Source: Streptomyces sp. CBMA29 (GTDB taxonomy: Bacteria > Actinomycetota > Actinomycetes > Streptomycetales > Streptomycetaceae). Taken from it: a stretch of 56,893 bases of DNA. Both the position numbers and the translations under genes were made by a program. The stretch lies in the NCBI RefSeq assembly GCF_014596445.1, contig NZ_MECL01000233.1:1-56893 (forward strand). The letters are read 5' to 3'. Of the stretch, positions 7,298 through 14,374 are shown one piece after another (positions within the stretch are counted from its first letter, which is position 1; every line of letters starts with the position of its first letter). The notes under the pieces were generated by a model that was not told the DNA's origin, searched no databases, and saw nothing but the letters and a program-made list of their open reading frames with translations.

Positions 7298-7749
7298 ATA
7301 AATATCCTATGTGTCCTGAGGTGCAGATTTGGCCGCTGAGTCAAGCAAGTGTGGCCCAAGCCATCCCGTAGAGACCGCGGACACGTCTCCGCAGGTCAGA
7401 TGGCTGGTCCGAGAGGCTGGCAGAGCCTCCAAAACGGCTCAGAAACCCCCTAGAACGTCCTCAGAGGGCTTTTGAAGCCCCCGGGAAGGCCCGTAGGTCC
7501 GGTAGGCCGGCATGGAGACGCACAGAGGCTTGTCCCCTTGTGAAACTTTAATACCCGTACACAACCGAAGAACGGCACACCCTGTGGGTCGCTCTTGCAT
7601 GTATGTATGTATTACCCCCGGGTGTACACAGAAAGCGCATGAATGAATGAACGCGCACGGGCACCCCACCTATTGCCCGAGACCTATTGCGGCACGGCAT
7701 GAATTAATTCACGTATTCACGCCGAGAGCGCATGGCATGGACACTCCAC

Positions 7750-7842
7750 CTGATGACCCATCACATGTCACCTGACTGGGCCTCATATTGGCATGAGCAC
7801 TACACCTGATGGCACATCAGAACGCGCCTGATAGCACGTCAG
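7750..7842. repeat. Three related 15-bp dyads, candidate operators
   Basis: CTGATGACCCATCAC (7750-7764), CTGATGGCACATCAG (7806-7820) and CTGATAGCACGTCAG (7828-7842) share the form CTGAT-N5-ATCAG. The last two have centres 22 bp apart, about two helical turns, as expected for cooperative binding by a dimeric regulator. The regulator is not identified; the phage repressor motif is a different sequence. Confidence 0.5.
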
Positions 7843-7968
7843 TTGATAACGAAGAGGTCACATACAGGGCACGTAGTGAGTACGGAATAATTACGTACAG
7901 ATAACGGGCAGGCCCTATCCGAGACCCTGTCAAGCCGAGACCGTGTGACGTGGCCCACATTTCCGCCC

Positions 7969-7983
7969 CTTGCTACTCGGGAA
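7969..7983 (+). promoter_or_regulatory. Candidate stoperator 1 (variant)
   Basis: CTTGCTACTCGGGAA matches the 15-bp family consensus CTTGYTACTRGGGAR with one difference. It is followed 17 bases after TTGCTA by TATGTC, a weak -10. Confidence 0.55.
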
Positions 7984-8014
7984 ACGGTGGCCTATGTCCA
8001 CTTATGCCCACTTG

Positions 8015-8029
8015 CTTGTTACTGGGGAA
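8015..8029 (+). promoter_or_regulatory. Candidate stoperator 2
   Basis: CTTGTTACTGGGGAA, an exact family member. With copies 1 and 3 it forms a tandem cluster upstream of the early small-gene operon. Both copies 2 and 3 are preceded by a CCTATGTCCRCT segment, so the flanks are duplicated too. Confidence 0.65.
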
Positions 8030-8064
8030 TCTGTATATCAGGCACGTTTTCCTATGTCCGCTGA

Positions 8065-8079
8065 CTTGTTACTGGGGAA
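8065..8079 (+). promoter_or_regulatory. Candidate stoperator 3
   Basis: CTTGTTACTGGGGAA, identical to copy 2. It is the last copy before the structured non-coding stretch and the first early gene (8615). Confidence 0.65.
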
Positions 8080-8600
8080 GTGGTCTAACGTTCTCGGTGT
8101 CGGAACGAGCAACGCAGCGAGACCCGCCGGAAGTACCGCCCGAAAGGGAGTCCAGGGAAACGGCAACGGGTAGCGGCTCATCGGTGGCAGGGAAAAGGCG
8201 GGACGGAAGCGAGAGCGACCGCCCGAACGGATCGGACCTTGATAACTGAATACATAGGGACACGCACCCCCAAGCGAATAAGGCGGGTGAGTTGCCACAG
8301 TGCCTAGCGGACCCGAGAGTCTGCCGTCATTGGCTGAGAGCGCGAAAGCGTCGGCTGTGTCCTGACAACCGGAAGTGATGGCCCGGCATGAATACATCTG
8401 ACCCAACCGCCAGCATCGGGGGCAACCGGTGCATGCAACGGCCGACATCACGTGTCCGTGTGGGCAATGGAACGAGTGACTGATACTCACCCGACCGACA
8501 CCCAACCTTAAGCGTGTGAGGCAGGCACAGGCGGCCGTACGGCCGTCCGTTGCTGAGTAGGCAGGGGATTCCCCTGCCTGCCCAGTGATAGGCCACCAGA
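8080..8600 (+). ncRNA. Candidate structured leader or non-coding RNA
   Basis: About 500 bases without a plausible gene follow the motif cluster. They contain a perfect 14-bp palindrome CGGCCGTACGGCCG (8532-8545) and a hairpin GGCAGGGG-ATT-CCCCTGCC (8560-8578) just before the first early gene. Purine-rich and GNRA-like stretches suggest folded RNA, but no known family was recognised. It could equally be an origin or packaging region. Confidence 0.3.
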
Positions 8601-8614
8601 GAGGCACACAGAGC

Positions 8615-8776
8615 ATGCTGATTATTGACTCTGTAGTGATGGTGAACGGCAAGCGATACCGCGTGTATGACGAGTACGGAAGGGATTACATCAGCGGAGA
8701 AATGACATACCAACTGCGCGCGTTGGACGGGTCCGGCGCGCTCTGTGGCTGGTACGCCAGCGACGTACAGAAGTGA
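8615..8776 (+). CDS. Hypothetical protein, 53 aa
   Basis: ATG at 8615 lies downstream of GAGAGG. The protein is a short beta-rich sequence (MLIIDSVVMVNGKRYRVYDE; MTYQLRALDGSGALCGW), possibly an SH3-like or KOW-like small fold. First gene of the early plus-strand series. Family unknown. Confidence 0.6.
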   Translation: MLIIDSVVMVNGKRYRVYDEYGRDYISGEMTYQLRALDGSGALCGWYASDVQK

Positions 8777-8790
8777 GAGGCGCACAATAC

Positions 8791-8973
8791 ATGCGAGCAA
8801 TCATTGCCTTCGTTGTGGCCTTGGCTATCGGTGCAGGGGTACTGATAGGCATGGCCATATCTGGGCCGAGCGTGAGCGCGTTCAATGACGGATTCTCAGA
8901 CAGCAAAATGGACGATTGCCAACAGGGCTTCACGCCCGCGTGTGACTGGCGTGGAGGTAAGGGCAATGGCTGA
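8791..8973 (+). CDS. Small membrane or secreted protein, 60 aa
   Basis: The first ~25 residues (MRAIIAFVVALAIGAGVLIG, then MAISG) form a single hydrophobic segment, either a membrane anchor or signal peptide. The remainder is polar with two Cys (DDCQQGFTPACDWRGG). The stop overlaps the next start. GTG 8773, overlapping the upstream stop, is an alternative start that would add MRGAQY. Function unknown; a superinfection or envelope role is possible but unsupported. Confidence 0.6.
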   Translation: MRAIIAFVVALAIGAGVLIGMAISGPSVSAFNDGFSDSKMDDCQQGFTPACDWRGGKGNG

Positions 8974-9274
8974 AAGGTTGATCACGCCTGCGTGTGGCTG
9001 CACTATCCGTGGCGGGATTCACACATACGAGGTGAAAATGTTCACCGTCGAAGTGCGGGACGCACACGGTGATTACGTTCATTTGATGGATGTTGATGCG
9101 TCGGACGACCGAGCGGCCGAGCGCTCCGCATGGTTGATCATGCTCAATCGGCTTGGGACGCGGGTACGGGGTTGGGGATTCGACTCACTCGGATTCGCTC
9201 AGGTACGCAAATCGTGTTGCAAAGCGGGCTACCTCTGCCGTGTGTGCAAAACGTGCCGCCTACGCATGACCTAA
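8966..9274 (+). CDS. Hypothetical protein with C-terminal Cys cluster, 102 aa
   Basis: ATG at 8966 follows GGAGGTAAGGGCA, a strong ribosome-binding site. The N-terminus has CGC and the C-terminus CCKAGYLCRVCKTCRLRM, an arrangement that likely binds zinc. The middle (MFTVEVRDAHGDYVHLMDVD) is beta-rich. It overlaps the upstream gene by 8 bases. Family unknown; small zinc-ribbon phage proteins often bind nucleic acid. Confidence 0.62.
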   Translation: MAERLITPACGCTIRGGIHTYEVKMFTVEVRDAHGDYVHLMDVDASDDRAAERSAWLIMLNRLGTRVRGWGFDSLGFAQVRKSCCKAGYLCRVCKTCRLRMT

Positions 9275-9276
9275 AA

Positions 9277-9291
9277 CTTGTTACTAGGGAA
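9277..9291 (+). promoter_or_regulatory. Candidate stoperator 4
   Basis: CTTGTTACTAGGGAA, exact family member placed 3 bases after the preceding stop codon. No -10 element is seen at 16-18 bases, so this copy fits a transcription-blocking stoperator better than a promoter. Confidence 0.65.
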
Positions 9292-9309
9292 TGAATCTGC
9301 CTGGTGGTG

Positions 9310-9327
9310 CCCGGCCGATCGGCCGGG
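9310..9327. terminator. GC-rich palindromic hairpin
   Basis: CCCGGCCGATCGGCCGGG is a perfect 18-bp palindrome. It belongs to the family of GGCCGG-type hairpins that separate the small early genes. The U-run is poor here. Confidence 0.55.
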
Positions 9328-9373
9328 TGTTGCCAAGCCCATTCATCCTGAACGGCGTCTGAGAGGAATACAC

Positions 9374-9742
9374 ATGGGACAGATTTTCGCGTTCGTAACC
9401 GCGTCTGTGGTCCGCTCGAATGGGGCGGAGGAACACGGCTGGATTGACACATGGTGGAGCCGTACGGAATTGCAGGAAGCCCGGAACTACGCTCCGCCGG
9501 TCGTCAACCTTCCCGAAGATGATGAGGACTTGGCCGAGTACGTACGAGATGCCATCGGGGAAAACCTCGGCGTGTATTTCGACAACGGGGACGGCACGTT
9601 CTACGCGGAGGATGCACACCAGGACGTGAAAACAGGCGATCACTGGTCGTACGCCATGCATTTCAAGCGGAAGTATCTCGGTCCGAACGGATGGACCGAG
9701 ACTGATTGGCACCCCGTGGCCGACGGCGGAATCACTCTCTAA
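9374..9742 (+). CDS. Hypothetical protein, 122 aa
   Basis: ATG at 9374 is preceded by GAGAGGA. The protein is acidic, rich in Trp and Tyr (GWIDTWWSRTELQEARNYAP; YLGPNGWTETDWHPV), with no transmembrane segment or motif I recognise. Acidic phage early proteins of this size sometimes mimic DNA or inhibit host enzymes, but nothing specific supports that here. Confidence 0.65.
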   Translation: MGQIFAFVTASVVRSNGAEEHGWIDTWWSRTELQEARNYAPPVVNLPEDDEDLAEYVRDAIGENLGVYFDNGDGTFYAEDAHQDVKTGDHWSYAMHFKRKYLGPNGWTETDWHPVADGGITL

Positions 9743-9753
9743 GGAGTAACAGT

Positions 9754-10032
9754 ATGCACACCATGACTGCGGGCAACGGTAAGTGCTTTCAGGTGGAGGA
9801 AGTACGCCCGGAAGACCTGAAAGCGGCCGACCGGGTTTTCTACCACAGCGACCGAGAGGGATACGTAACCATCCTTGCCGTGGGTGCGGTGCGGCATTAC
9901 CTGAGTGAGTACCGCCCGGGGGAAACCGTCGTGCGGGTGCCTGTGCTTGCCCACTGGGACCGCGACGGCTGGCCCGATATGTGGGAGGTCACCAACGGCA
10001 TGTTTAGCCGGATAGTTGCGGACCTGAACTGA
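9754..10032 (+). CDS. Hypothetical protein, 92 aa
   Basis: ATG at 9754 follows AAGGAG by 7 bases. Predicted beta-rich with a segment reminiscent of small SH3-like barrels (VEEVRPEDLKAADRVFYHSD; VTILAVGAVRHYL). Part of the early operon, 11 bases after the upstream gene. Family unknown. Confidence 0.62.
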   Translation: MHTMTAGNGKCFQVEEVRPEDLKAADRVFYHSDREGYVTILAVGAVRHYLSEYRPGETVVRVPVLAHWDRDGWPDMWEVTNGMFSRIVADLN

Positions 10033-10114
10033 GGCAGTGAACGGATTTGGTCGGGCGCGGGTTACCGCGCTTGGTCATGTGCGCTCAATGCCCACTCAAT
10101 CCAAGGGGATAACC

Positions 10115-10426
10115 ATGCGCAAGCTCATTCGGTCCGTGTTCGCATGCTTCGGCTACGTCAAGGCGGCCGAGATTCCCGTAATCAGTACCGTGACTCAGCT
10201 TGAAATCCTGCTAGCGGAGTGCACGCACTTGGAATTTACCTGCTCAGAGGCGGAGGCAATGGCGGAACTCCTCCGCGCGTTCCACGCTTCCACTGCTGCC
10301 GGAGAACTCATGGCCAACCACGGGAGTCAGGACGTGGATTGCGACGACGAACACCACGCCGAGTGCGACAAGTGCCACGTTCCCACTGCTGACGAACTCA
10401 TTGACCTTATGGGGTTGAACTTCTGA
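10115..10426 (+). CDS. Hypothetical protein, 103 aa
   Basis: ATG at 10115 follows AAGGGGATAACC. The sequence has a helical core (QLEILLAECTHLEFTCSEAE; MAELLRAFHAS) and a C-terminal Cys/His group (DVDCDDEHHAECDKCH) likely to bind a metal. The stop overlaps the next start as TGATG. Family unknown. Confidence 0.62.
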   Translation: MRKLIRSVFACFGYVKAAEIPVISTVTQLEILLAECTHLEFTCSEAEAMAELLRAFHASTAAGELMANHGSQDVDCDDEHHAECDKCHVPTADELIDLMGLNF

Positions 10427-10638
10427 TGAGCCTTACTGTCTTCCGCTGGTATGTGGCCGCTTGTGGTCAGCCGGTCGGTATTTCGTGGCCGGATAGTCCG
10501 TGGGGGACGTTCTACGGACTTCCCACACGGGACGGATTGATATTCCCGCGCTACGTCGATAGGGCACCGGAGCTATCACGCCGCTTGTGCTTTGAGCACA
10601 AGAAAGCACACCACCCCGAGACGCTTTATCTAGACTGA
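10426..10638 (+). CDS. Hypothetical protein, 70 aa
   Basis: ATG at 10426 overlaps the upstream stop, implying translational coupling. Trp/Pro-rich N-terminus (GISWPDSPWGTFYGLPTRDG) and a C-terminal CFEHKKAHH group that could bind metal. No family recognised. Confidence 0.6.
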   Translation: MSLTVFRWYVAACGQPVGISWPDSPWGTFYGLPTRDGLIFPRYVDRAPELSRRLCFEHKKAHHPETLYLD

Positions 10639-10649
10639 GGAGAGACGCA

Positions 10650-10787
10650 ATGTACGTGGCGCACATCGGGCCGCAATGGCACAAGCGCTTTGACAACTAC
10701 GCGGAAGCGGTTGCCTATGCCGCTTCCTACGGAATTCCGTCCGTGTTCGTTGAGCTGAACCTGAGTAAGCGCCGTTACCGGCGCTAG
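10650..10787 (+). CDS. Small hypothetical protein, 45 aa
   Basis: ATG at 10650 follows GAGGAGAGACGCA, a strong ribosome-binding site. It reads MYVAHIGPQWHKRFDNYAEA and ends in a basic SKRRYRR tail. A single helix plus basic tail suggests nucleic-acid or protein binding. Family unknown. Confidence 0.6.
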   Translation: MYVAHIGPQWHKRFDNYAEAVAYAASYGIPSVFVELNLSKRRYRR

Positions 10788-10804
10788 TCGAGAGGGTACC
10801 TGTT

Positions 10805-11029
10805 ATGGCTGAGTGGATTTCGGGCGGATATGACGGTCTCGCCTACCTCGGTAAGCAGTACACGGCGGACTATCGCGGTTACGTGGTCCGGGTGAGTGAG
10901 GGTAACCCGGAGAAGCGCAAACCGGTCGAGTGGTTCGCCTATGCGTGGGACGTGACCACCGAAACGCATCGGTGGGCGGGACAGCACGAAACGGAGGAAG
11001 GGGCGCGGGCGGTCCTGGAATCCATCTAG
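10805..11029 (+). CDS. Hypothetical protein, 74 aa
   Basis: ATG at 10805 follows GAGAGGGTACCTGTT. Sequence pattern (YTADYRGYVVRVSEGNPEKR; THRWAGQHETEEGARAVLES) suggests a small alpha/beta protein. It is followed 17 bases later by a strong terminator hairpin, so it ends a transcription unit. Confidence 0.62.
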   Translation: MAEWISGGYDGLAYLGKQYTADYRGYVVRVSEGNPEKRKPVEWFAYAWDVTTETHRWAGQHETEEGARAVLESI

Positions 11030-11046
11030 GTGAGTGCGTTTGGTGG

Positions 11047-11079
11047 GGTCCGGCCGGTGAGTTCCGGCCGGACCTTTTT
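11047..11079 (+). terminator. Intrinsic terminator
   Basis: GGTCCGGCCGG (11047-11057) pairs perfectly with CCGGCCGGACC (11064-11074) and is followed by TTTTT. This is the clearest of the repeated hairpins between the early genes. Confidence 0.85.
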
Positions 11080-11125
11080 CCACGGGTGCTCGACCCAACA
11101 CAACCCCTACGGATGGAGACAGGAA

Positions 11126-11401
11126 ATGCAAGACACGCTCTGGGGTACGGCGGAAGACACACTCTGGGATCTGGTTACGGAAATTCTGCCGGATGAGCCG
11201 CTGTACGTCGAGTCACCGGCCGAGCGGGCGGAACGCAGTTTCGCTTACTCGGATGTTGCCGGGAAGTACGCGGGTGACATCGTGGCGGGTTTGGTCACGG
11301 AGTTGACGGCAGCGCTGGAATCCGAAAAGGCGGACGGTCCTAAGTACCGACACAAGGGCATTGACCACGTTCTCTCGCTGCTGGCGGGTGAGGGCAAGTG
11401 A
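11126..11401 (+). CDS. Hypothetical protein, 91 aa
   Basis: ATG at 11126 is chosen because a longer GTG start would place the upstream terminator inside the gene. Helical, acidic protein (MQDTLWGTAEDTLWDLVTEI; GDIVAGLVTELTAALE). The stop overlaps the next GTG. Family unknown. Confidence 0.6.
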   Translation: MQDTLWGTAEDTLWDLVTEILPDEPLYVESPAERAERSFAYSDVAGKYAGDIVAGLVTELTAALESEKADGPKYRHKGIDHVLSLLAGEGK

Positions 11402-11595
11402 AGCCGTTCACCGTAATTTTCGACTGGGACAGCAGCCAGGACGGGGAAGCTGTCCTCTTCCACGTGACTGCACCCGATGCGCGTTCCGCTCATGAGGAAG
11501 CAGAGCGGCTGGCGGATACCAGATACGGCAGCGATGCCGAATACCTCTATAGCGTGATGACGCTTGTCGGGCACGCGGACAGGGTGAGGTTCTGA
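11398..11595 (+). CDS. Hypothetical protein, 65 aa
   Basis: GTG at 11398 overlaps the upstream TGA (GTGA). The pattern FTVIFDWDSSQDGEAVLFHV followed by APDARSAHEEAERLAD is a small alpha/beta protein seen as hypothetical in many actinophages. A terminator follows within 25 bases. Confidence 0.62.
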   Translation: MKPFTVIFDWDSSQDGEAVLFHVTAPDARSAHEEAERLADTRYGSDAEYLYSVMTLVGHADRVRF

Positions 11596-11616
11596 GCGCT
11601 TGACCCGCTCTGGTTG

Positions 11617-11638
11617 AGGCCCGCTTGCCGGGCCTTTT
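11617..11638 (+). terminator. Intrinsic terminator
   Basis: AGGCCCG (11617-11623) pairs with CGGGCCT (11629-11635) and a TTTT tract follows. Same family as the other inter-gene hairpins. Confidence 0.75.
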
Positions 11639-11683
11639 CCATGGTCGGTTAAGTCCAATCCCTACAAGTAAGGAACCAGCGCC

Positions 11684-11854
11684 ATGGATGAGATCCAAGT
11701 TGGAGATTGTGTGACGCACTTCCGGGAGCCGCAACGTGTGGGAACGGTTGTGTCAATCCAGGATGACCGCCATTCCTGGGATCGCATCTACAACGTGGTG
11801 TTCATAGAGAACGGATATGCCATCCCCTACCGCTCGGGCCTGACAAAGATCTGA
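11684..11854 (+). CDS. Small SH3/KOW-like hypothetical protein, 56 aa
   Basis: ATG at 11684 follows AAGGAACCAGCGCC. The pattern IQVGDCVTHFREPQRVGTVV then YNVVFIENGYAIPY is typical of a small SH3-like barrel, as in KOW or DUF1918-type proteins. It starts a new unit after the 11617 terminator. Confidence 0.6.
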   Translation: MDEIQVGDCVTHFREPQRVGTVVSIQDDRHSWDRIYNVVFIENGYAIPYRSGLTKI

Positions 11855-11892
11855 TGCTCTACCCTTTCGCATTAACTCTGAGAGGAAACGCC

Positions 11893-12624
11893 ATGCCTGC
11901 TATGACCATCGGGGATTCCGCCGGATCGGTCGTGCTGAACAAGTTCACTTGGAAGGTCTCGCGGCCCGCGTGTGACGACACAGCGCGGTATGTGGAAGTG
12001 GCGAAAGCCTCCCCGTTCGTCCGCCCGGCCGTGCGGCTCATCTGCACATGCGGCCTGGATCACTGGGCACGGGCGATCGACGGATACGAGGATGCGGCTT
12101 CCATCCCCCTCCGTGTGATTGCGGACCACATCGCACGGCGTCACTATCTGCCGACTGAGCAGGAGTGGGAGGGATACGCCACGTGCGGCCCGTGGGTTGC
12201 GGCTCACGCTGGAACGGATTTCCCGCACATCGTGTACCGGGCCGCAGTTGTGGCCGAGCGCAGCGAACGGCGCTACGCGGTACGGACGTTCAGTGTCTCC
12301 CAGCGCGCATACGTCCGGACGACGCTCCGGCGGGCACTGGAGTTGCAGCCTCAGTACAACATCTGGGCTGGATCGGAGTACGTGTACGCAGCGCGGGAGC
12401 TGGTAGCCGATGGCGGCAGACTCTCGGATGAGCCCGTGTGGAACCTGACCAAGACGGAACTGCGTGCCGTCGCCCGAGCAATCGAGAGCCGCCGTGCTCG
12501 ACGCATCGCGGGCCGGTGTGACGTGGCTGCCTCGGAGACGGCCCTCACCGACTGGCACGGGATAGAGGAAGCCATCCTGCGGAAGCACCAGGCGGTAAGC
12601 CGCATCCCGCACGCTTCGGACTGA
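11893..12624 (+). CDS. Hypothetical protein, 243 aa
   Basis: ATG at 11893 follows GAGAGGAAACGCC. The N-terminal part contains CDDTARYVEVAK and ICTCGLDHWARAIDG, a possible zinc site. The C-terminal half is basic and helical (LTKTELRAVARAIESRRARR), compatible with nucleic-acid binding. Largest of the early hypothetical genes; no family recognised. Confidence 0.6.
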   Translation: MPAMTIGDSAGSVVLNKFTWKVSRPACDDTARYVEVAKASPFVRPAVRLICTCGLDHWARAIDGYEDAASIPLRVIADHIARRHYLPTEQEWEGYATCGPWVAAHAGTDFPHIVYRAAVVAERSERRYAVRTFSVSQRAYVRTTLRRALELQPQYNIWAGSEYVYAARELVADGGRLSDEPVWNLTKTELRAVARAIESRRARRIAGRCDVAASETALTDWHGIEEAILRKHQAVSRIPHASD

Positions 12625-12717
12625 CCTAGTCGCTTGGGTTGGGGCCCGGCCGGCCTGGGGGGTGAGCCCTTAGGCATCGGTCGGGCCTTTCCCTTGGCCA
12701 CTAGGTCAGGAGGGCAC

Positions 12718-13056
12718 ATGGAACCCGACCCGGAAGAGGTCCGGGCCTACATGGTCGCCAAAGGCATGAGGCGGCCGGATGAAGATTCAGCGGTCACACC
12801 TCCCGAAGTCCGTTTCTTCCTTGACTACAAACACCGCGACGACGCACGTGAAGCGGCGGAGGCACAAAGACGCCGCCAGCAAGAGGCGTCCTGGAAGCGT
12901 GCAAAAGCGGCTCAACAAGCCGCGTGGGAGCACAAAGAGCACATGCGTAAAGCCCGTGAATGGGGTCGGGAGAACGGCCACAGGGTGGGAACACGCGGCC
13001 GAATTGCGGCTGTCGTGTGGAGCGGTTACCAGCAAGCGATGGGGATATCACTGTGA
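12718..13056 (+). CDS. Lsr2-like DNA-binding protein, 112 aa
   Basis: ATG at 12718 has a strong AGGAGG site. The middle is a highly charged coiled-coil-like helix (DDAREAAEAQRRRQQEASWK). The last 35 residues (KAREWGRENGHRVGTRGRIA) match the C-terminal Lsr2 DNA-binding fold, where an R-G-R turn enters the AT-rich minor groove. Lsr2 is the actinobacterial H-NS-type silencer. This protein lacks the normal Lsr2 dimerisation domain; the charged helix may replace it. Likely role: silencing or counter-silencing of AT-rich DNA, host or phage. Confidence 0.7.
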   Translation: MEPDPEEVRAYMVAKGMRRPDEDSAVTPPEVRFFLDYKHRDDAREAAEAQRRRQQEASWKRAKAAQQAAWEHKEHMRKAREWGRENGHRVGTRGRIAAVVWSGYQQAMGISL

Positions 13057-13301
13057 GTCTGACTCAGCGTTTCATGATGGAGTCCGAGGACATCCAGGAC
13101 CGTGCCTCGGTTATCGGGTGGATTGACGACGATACCGAGAGGTTCAAGGCAGTACAGGAACTGTTCGCCGAGTGCGGAGAGATGGCGCAGGCGTACGCCG
13201 ATCCGCTGGCGGTTGCCCGTCTGTTCGTTGGCAAGGTCACGGACGCGTTCTATGCGGCCCGCGCCGTGGCCCGTGCGTGCCGGTCGGAGGCAGTGGGCTG
13301 A
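13053..13301 (+). CDS. Hypothetical protein, 82 aa
   Basis: GTG at 13053 overlaps the Lsr2-like gene's stop. All-helical protein (MSLTQRFMMESEDIQDRASV; FAECGEMAQAYADPLAVARL). Overlaps at both ends imply coupled translation in a compact operon. Family unknown. Confidence 0.6.
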   Translation: MSLTQRFMMESEDIQDRASVIGWIDDDTERFKAVQELFAECGEMAQAYADPLAVARLFVGKVTDAFYAARAVARACRSEAVG

Positions 13302-13495
13302 TGGCTACCTACGCATGGCTGGTGACGTTCACCGAGGAAGACAGCGAGACGACATGGGCCTATGAGGTGGAAGCGGCGCTTCCGCGTCGCCCCCGCGTGG
13401 TCGCCCATATGGCATGGGTGCAACACAACCGTCTCGGCCGTCCCGAGGTGGATTTCATGTCCCCCGTGGTACAGGAAATGAGGGTGACCGAGTGA
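13301..13495 (+). CDS. Hypothetical protein, 64 aa
   Basis: ATG at 13301 overlaps the preceding stop by one base. Beta-rich start (MATYAWLVTFTEEDSETTWA). Small alpha/beta protein without recognised family. Confidence 0.58.
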   Translation: MATYAWLVTFTEEDSETTWAYEVEAALPRRPRVVAHMAWVQHNRLGRPEVDFMSPVVQEMRVTE

Positions 13496-13683
13496 CCGAG
13501 CGCGAGGTAATCACGCGGGAGGGCATGGAGTGCATGGGGTGGAGCAAGCCCGTAACGCTGGTCTTCACCAGGCGCGTTCTGGAGCCTTATCTCTGGGATG
13601 TGACGTGCTCGGGTTGTCGTTCGGCTTGGGCGACACCCGAAGACCCAGGCGAGTTTCCGACGTTGAAGGAGGCGCGCGGATGA
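13492..13683 (+). CDS. Small zinc-finger-like protein, 63 aa
   Basis: GTG at 13492 overlaps the preceding TGA. It contains CMGW and a CSGC pair (WDVTCSGCRSAWATPEDPGE), a possible zinc knuckle with a partner Cys further upstream. Coupled to the next gene. Family unknown. Confidence 0.55.
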   Translation: MTEREVITREGMECMGWSKPVTLVFTRRVLEPYLWDVTCSGCRSAWATPEDPGEFPTLKEARG

Positions 13684-13817
13684 ACGTGCGATACACGGTC
13701 AGGGCTGCGCGTATCCGCATCAAGCGGGATGGCGGTGCCCGATATTACCCCGCGCTCTCACTGTGGTGTGACCCTGGTGCCACCATTCGTGGCGGCGCGT
13801 GCGGAAAAGTGAAGTGA
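13680..13817 (+). CDS. Small hypothetical protein, 45 aa
   Basis: ATG at 13680 overlaps the preceding TGA (ATGA). Basic protein (MNVRYTVRAARIRIKRDGGA), ending GGACGKVK. Last gene before the 13848 terminator. Confidence 0.5.
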   Translation: MNVRYTVRAARIRIKRDGGARYYPALSLWCDPGATIRGGACGKVK

Positions 13818-13847
13818 CACGACGAACTGACGTGAACCGTTCTTGTG

Positions 13848-13874
13848 AGGCCCGGCTGGTCGGCCGGGCCTTTC
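13848..13874 (+). terminator. Intrinsic terminator
   Basis: AGGCCCGGC and GCCGGGCCT form a GC-rich hairpin followed by a short TTT. Its sequence is nearly identical to the hairpin at 14146. Confidence 0.7.
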
Positions 13875-13904
13875 CTATGGGGATTCGACCAAAGGAGAGT
13901 GCGC

Positions 13905-14129
13905 ATGCAGTTCACGCGGGACCAGGTTAGCGAAGCGGTCAACGGCGGAGCGGATCTGGTGATCGGCGCGCTCAGCCTCGGTGAACAGGACTCGGACGCA
14001 GTGAACTTGGTAGCGAACGCAATCATGACCCGTTTGGAGAACCCTGATGCAGACTTTTCTACGGTCATTGCGGACAACTACGCCTCGACGGAGGAGGAAG
14101 TTCGTAGCTGGTGGAGTGACTGGAGCTAG
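13905..14129 (+). CDS. Hypothetical protein, 74 aa
   Basis: ATG at 13905 follows AAAGGAGAGTGCGC. Acidic helical protein (MQFTRDQVSEAVNGGADLVI; YASTEEEVRSWWSDWS). It stands alone between two terminators. Family unknown. Confidence 0.62.
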   Translation: MQFTRDQVSEAVNGGADLVIGALSLGEQDSDAVNLVANAIMTRLENPDADFSTVIADNYASTEEEVRSWWSDWS

Positions 14130-14145
14130 CGAACGTCTCTAGTGG

Positions 14146-14172
14146 AGGCCCGGCCGGTCGGCCGGGCCTTCG
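14146..14172 (+). terminator. Intrinsic terminator
   Basis: AGGCCCGGCC (14146-14155) pairs with GGCCGGGCCT (14160-14169) around a GGTC loop. The U-run is short. Confidence 0.7.
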
Positions 14173-14200
14173 CTATGGGCGCTCGCATTGGAGGAATGAC

Positions 14201-14374
14201 ATGGCGCGGATGATCACCTGTGACGCATGCAGGAAGAGCGGTAACGGGGATGTCCCGGGCACGGTTCCGCTCACCATCGGACCCGATGAATACGACTTGT
14301 GCGAGCCGCACGCAAAGAAGTTCCGTACACACTTCGCCGACCTTTTCGGTACCACTAAGGAGAACGCAGCATGA
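14201..14374 (+). CDS. Lsr2 N-domain-like small zinc protein, 57 aa
   Basis: ATG at 14201 follows GGAGGAATGAC. The protein opens MARMITCDACRKSGNG (a CxxC pair) and continues VPLTIGPDEYDLCEPHAKKF. The last part mirrors the Lsr2 dimerisation motif (a beta strand, then a Tyr-x-(I/D)-D-Leu turn and helix). It lacks a DNA-binding domain. It could form dimers with host Lsr2 or with the phage Lsr2-like proteins and thus act as a dominant-negative partner; this is inference. The stop overlaps the DUF3987-like start. Confidence 0.55.
   Translation: MARMITCDACRKSGNGDVPGTVPLTIGPDEYDLCEPHAKKFRTHFADLFGTTKENAA

Larger units (their letters stand above)
7194..8614. other. 1.4-kb non-coding region between cargo and early genes
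   Basis: No convincing gene is present; open frames here have poor codon use and no ribosome-binding sites. The region holds AT-rich ATTCATTC islands (near 7207, 7638 and 7698), a 9-bp hairpin, three dyads of the form CTGAT-N5-ATCAG, three tandem copies of the phage motif (7969-8079) and a structured stretch (about 8090-8580). It looks like the main control region upstream of the plus-strand early operon. Confidence 0.7.

Noticed and set aside
7638..7715. Possible CRISPR-like repeats from GAATGAAT/AATTCATTC units
   Set aside because: Units are 4-base runs without regular spacers or constant repeats, and no cas genes other than the phage Cas4-like nuclease.
7950..8249. 99-codon frame across the stoperator cluster
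   Set aside because: It translates the repeats themselves and a charged stretch; no ribosome-binding site, and the motif explains the sequence.
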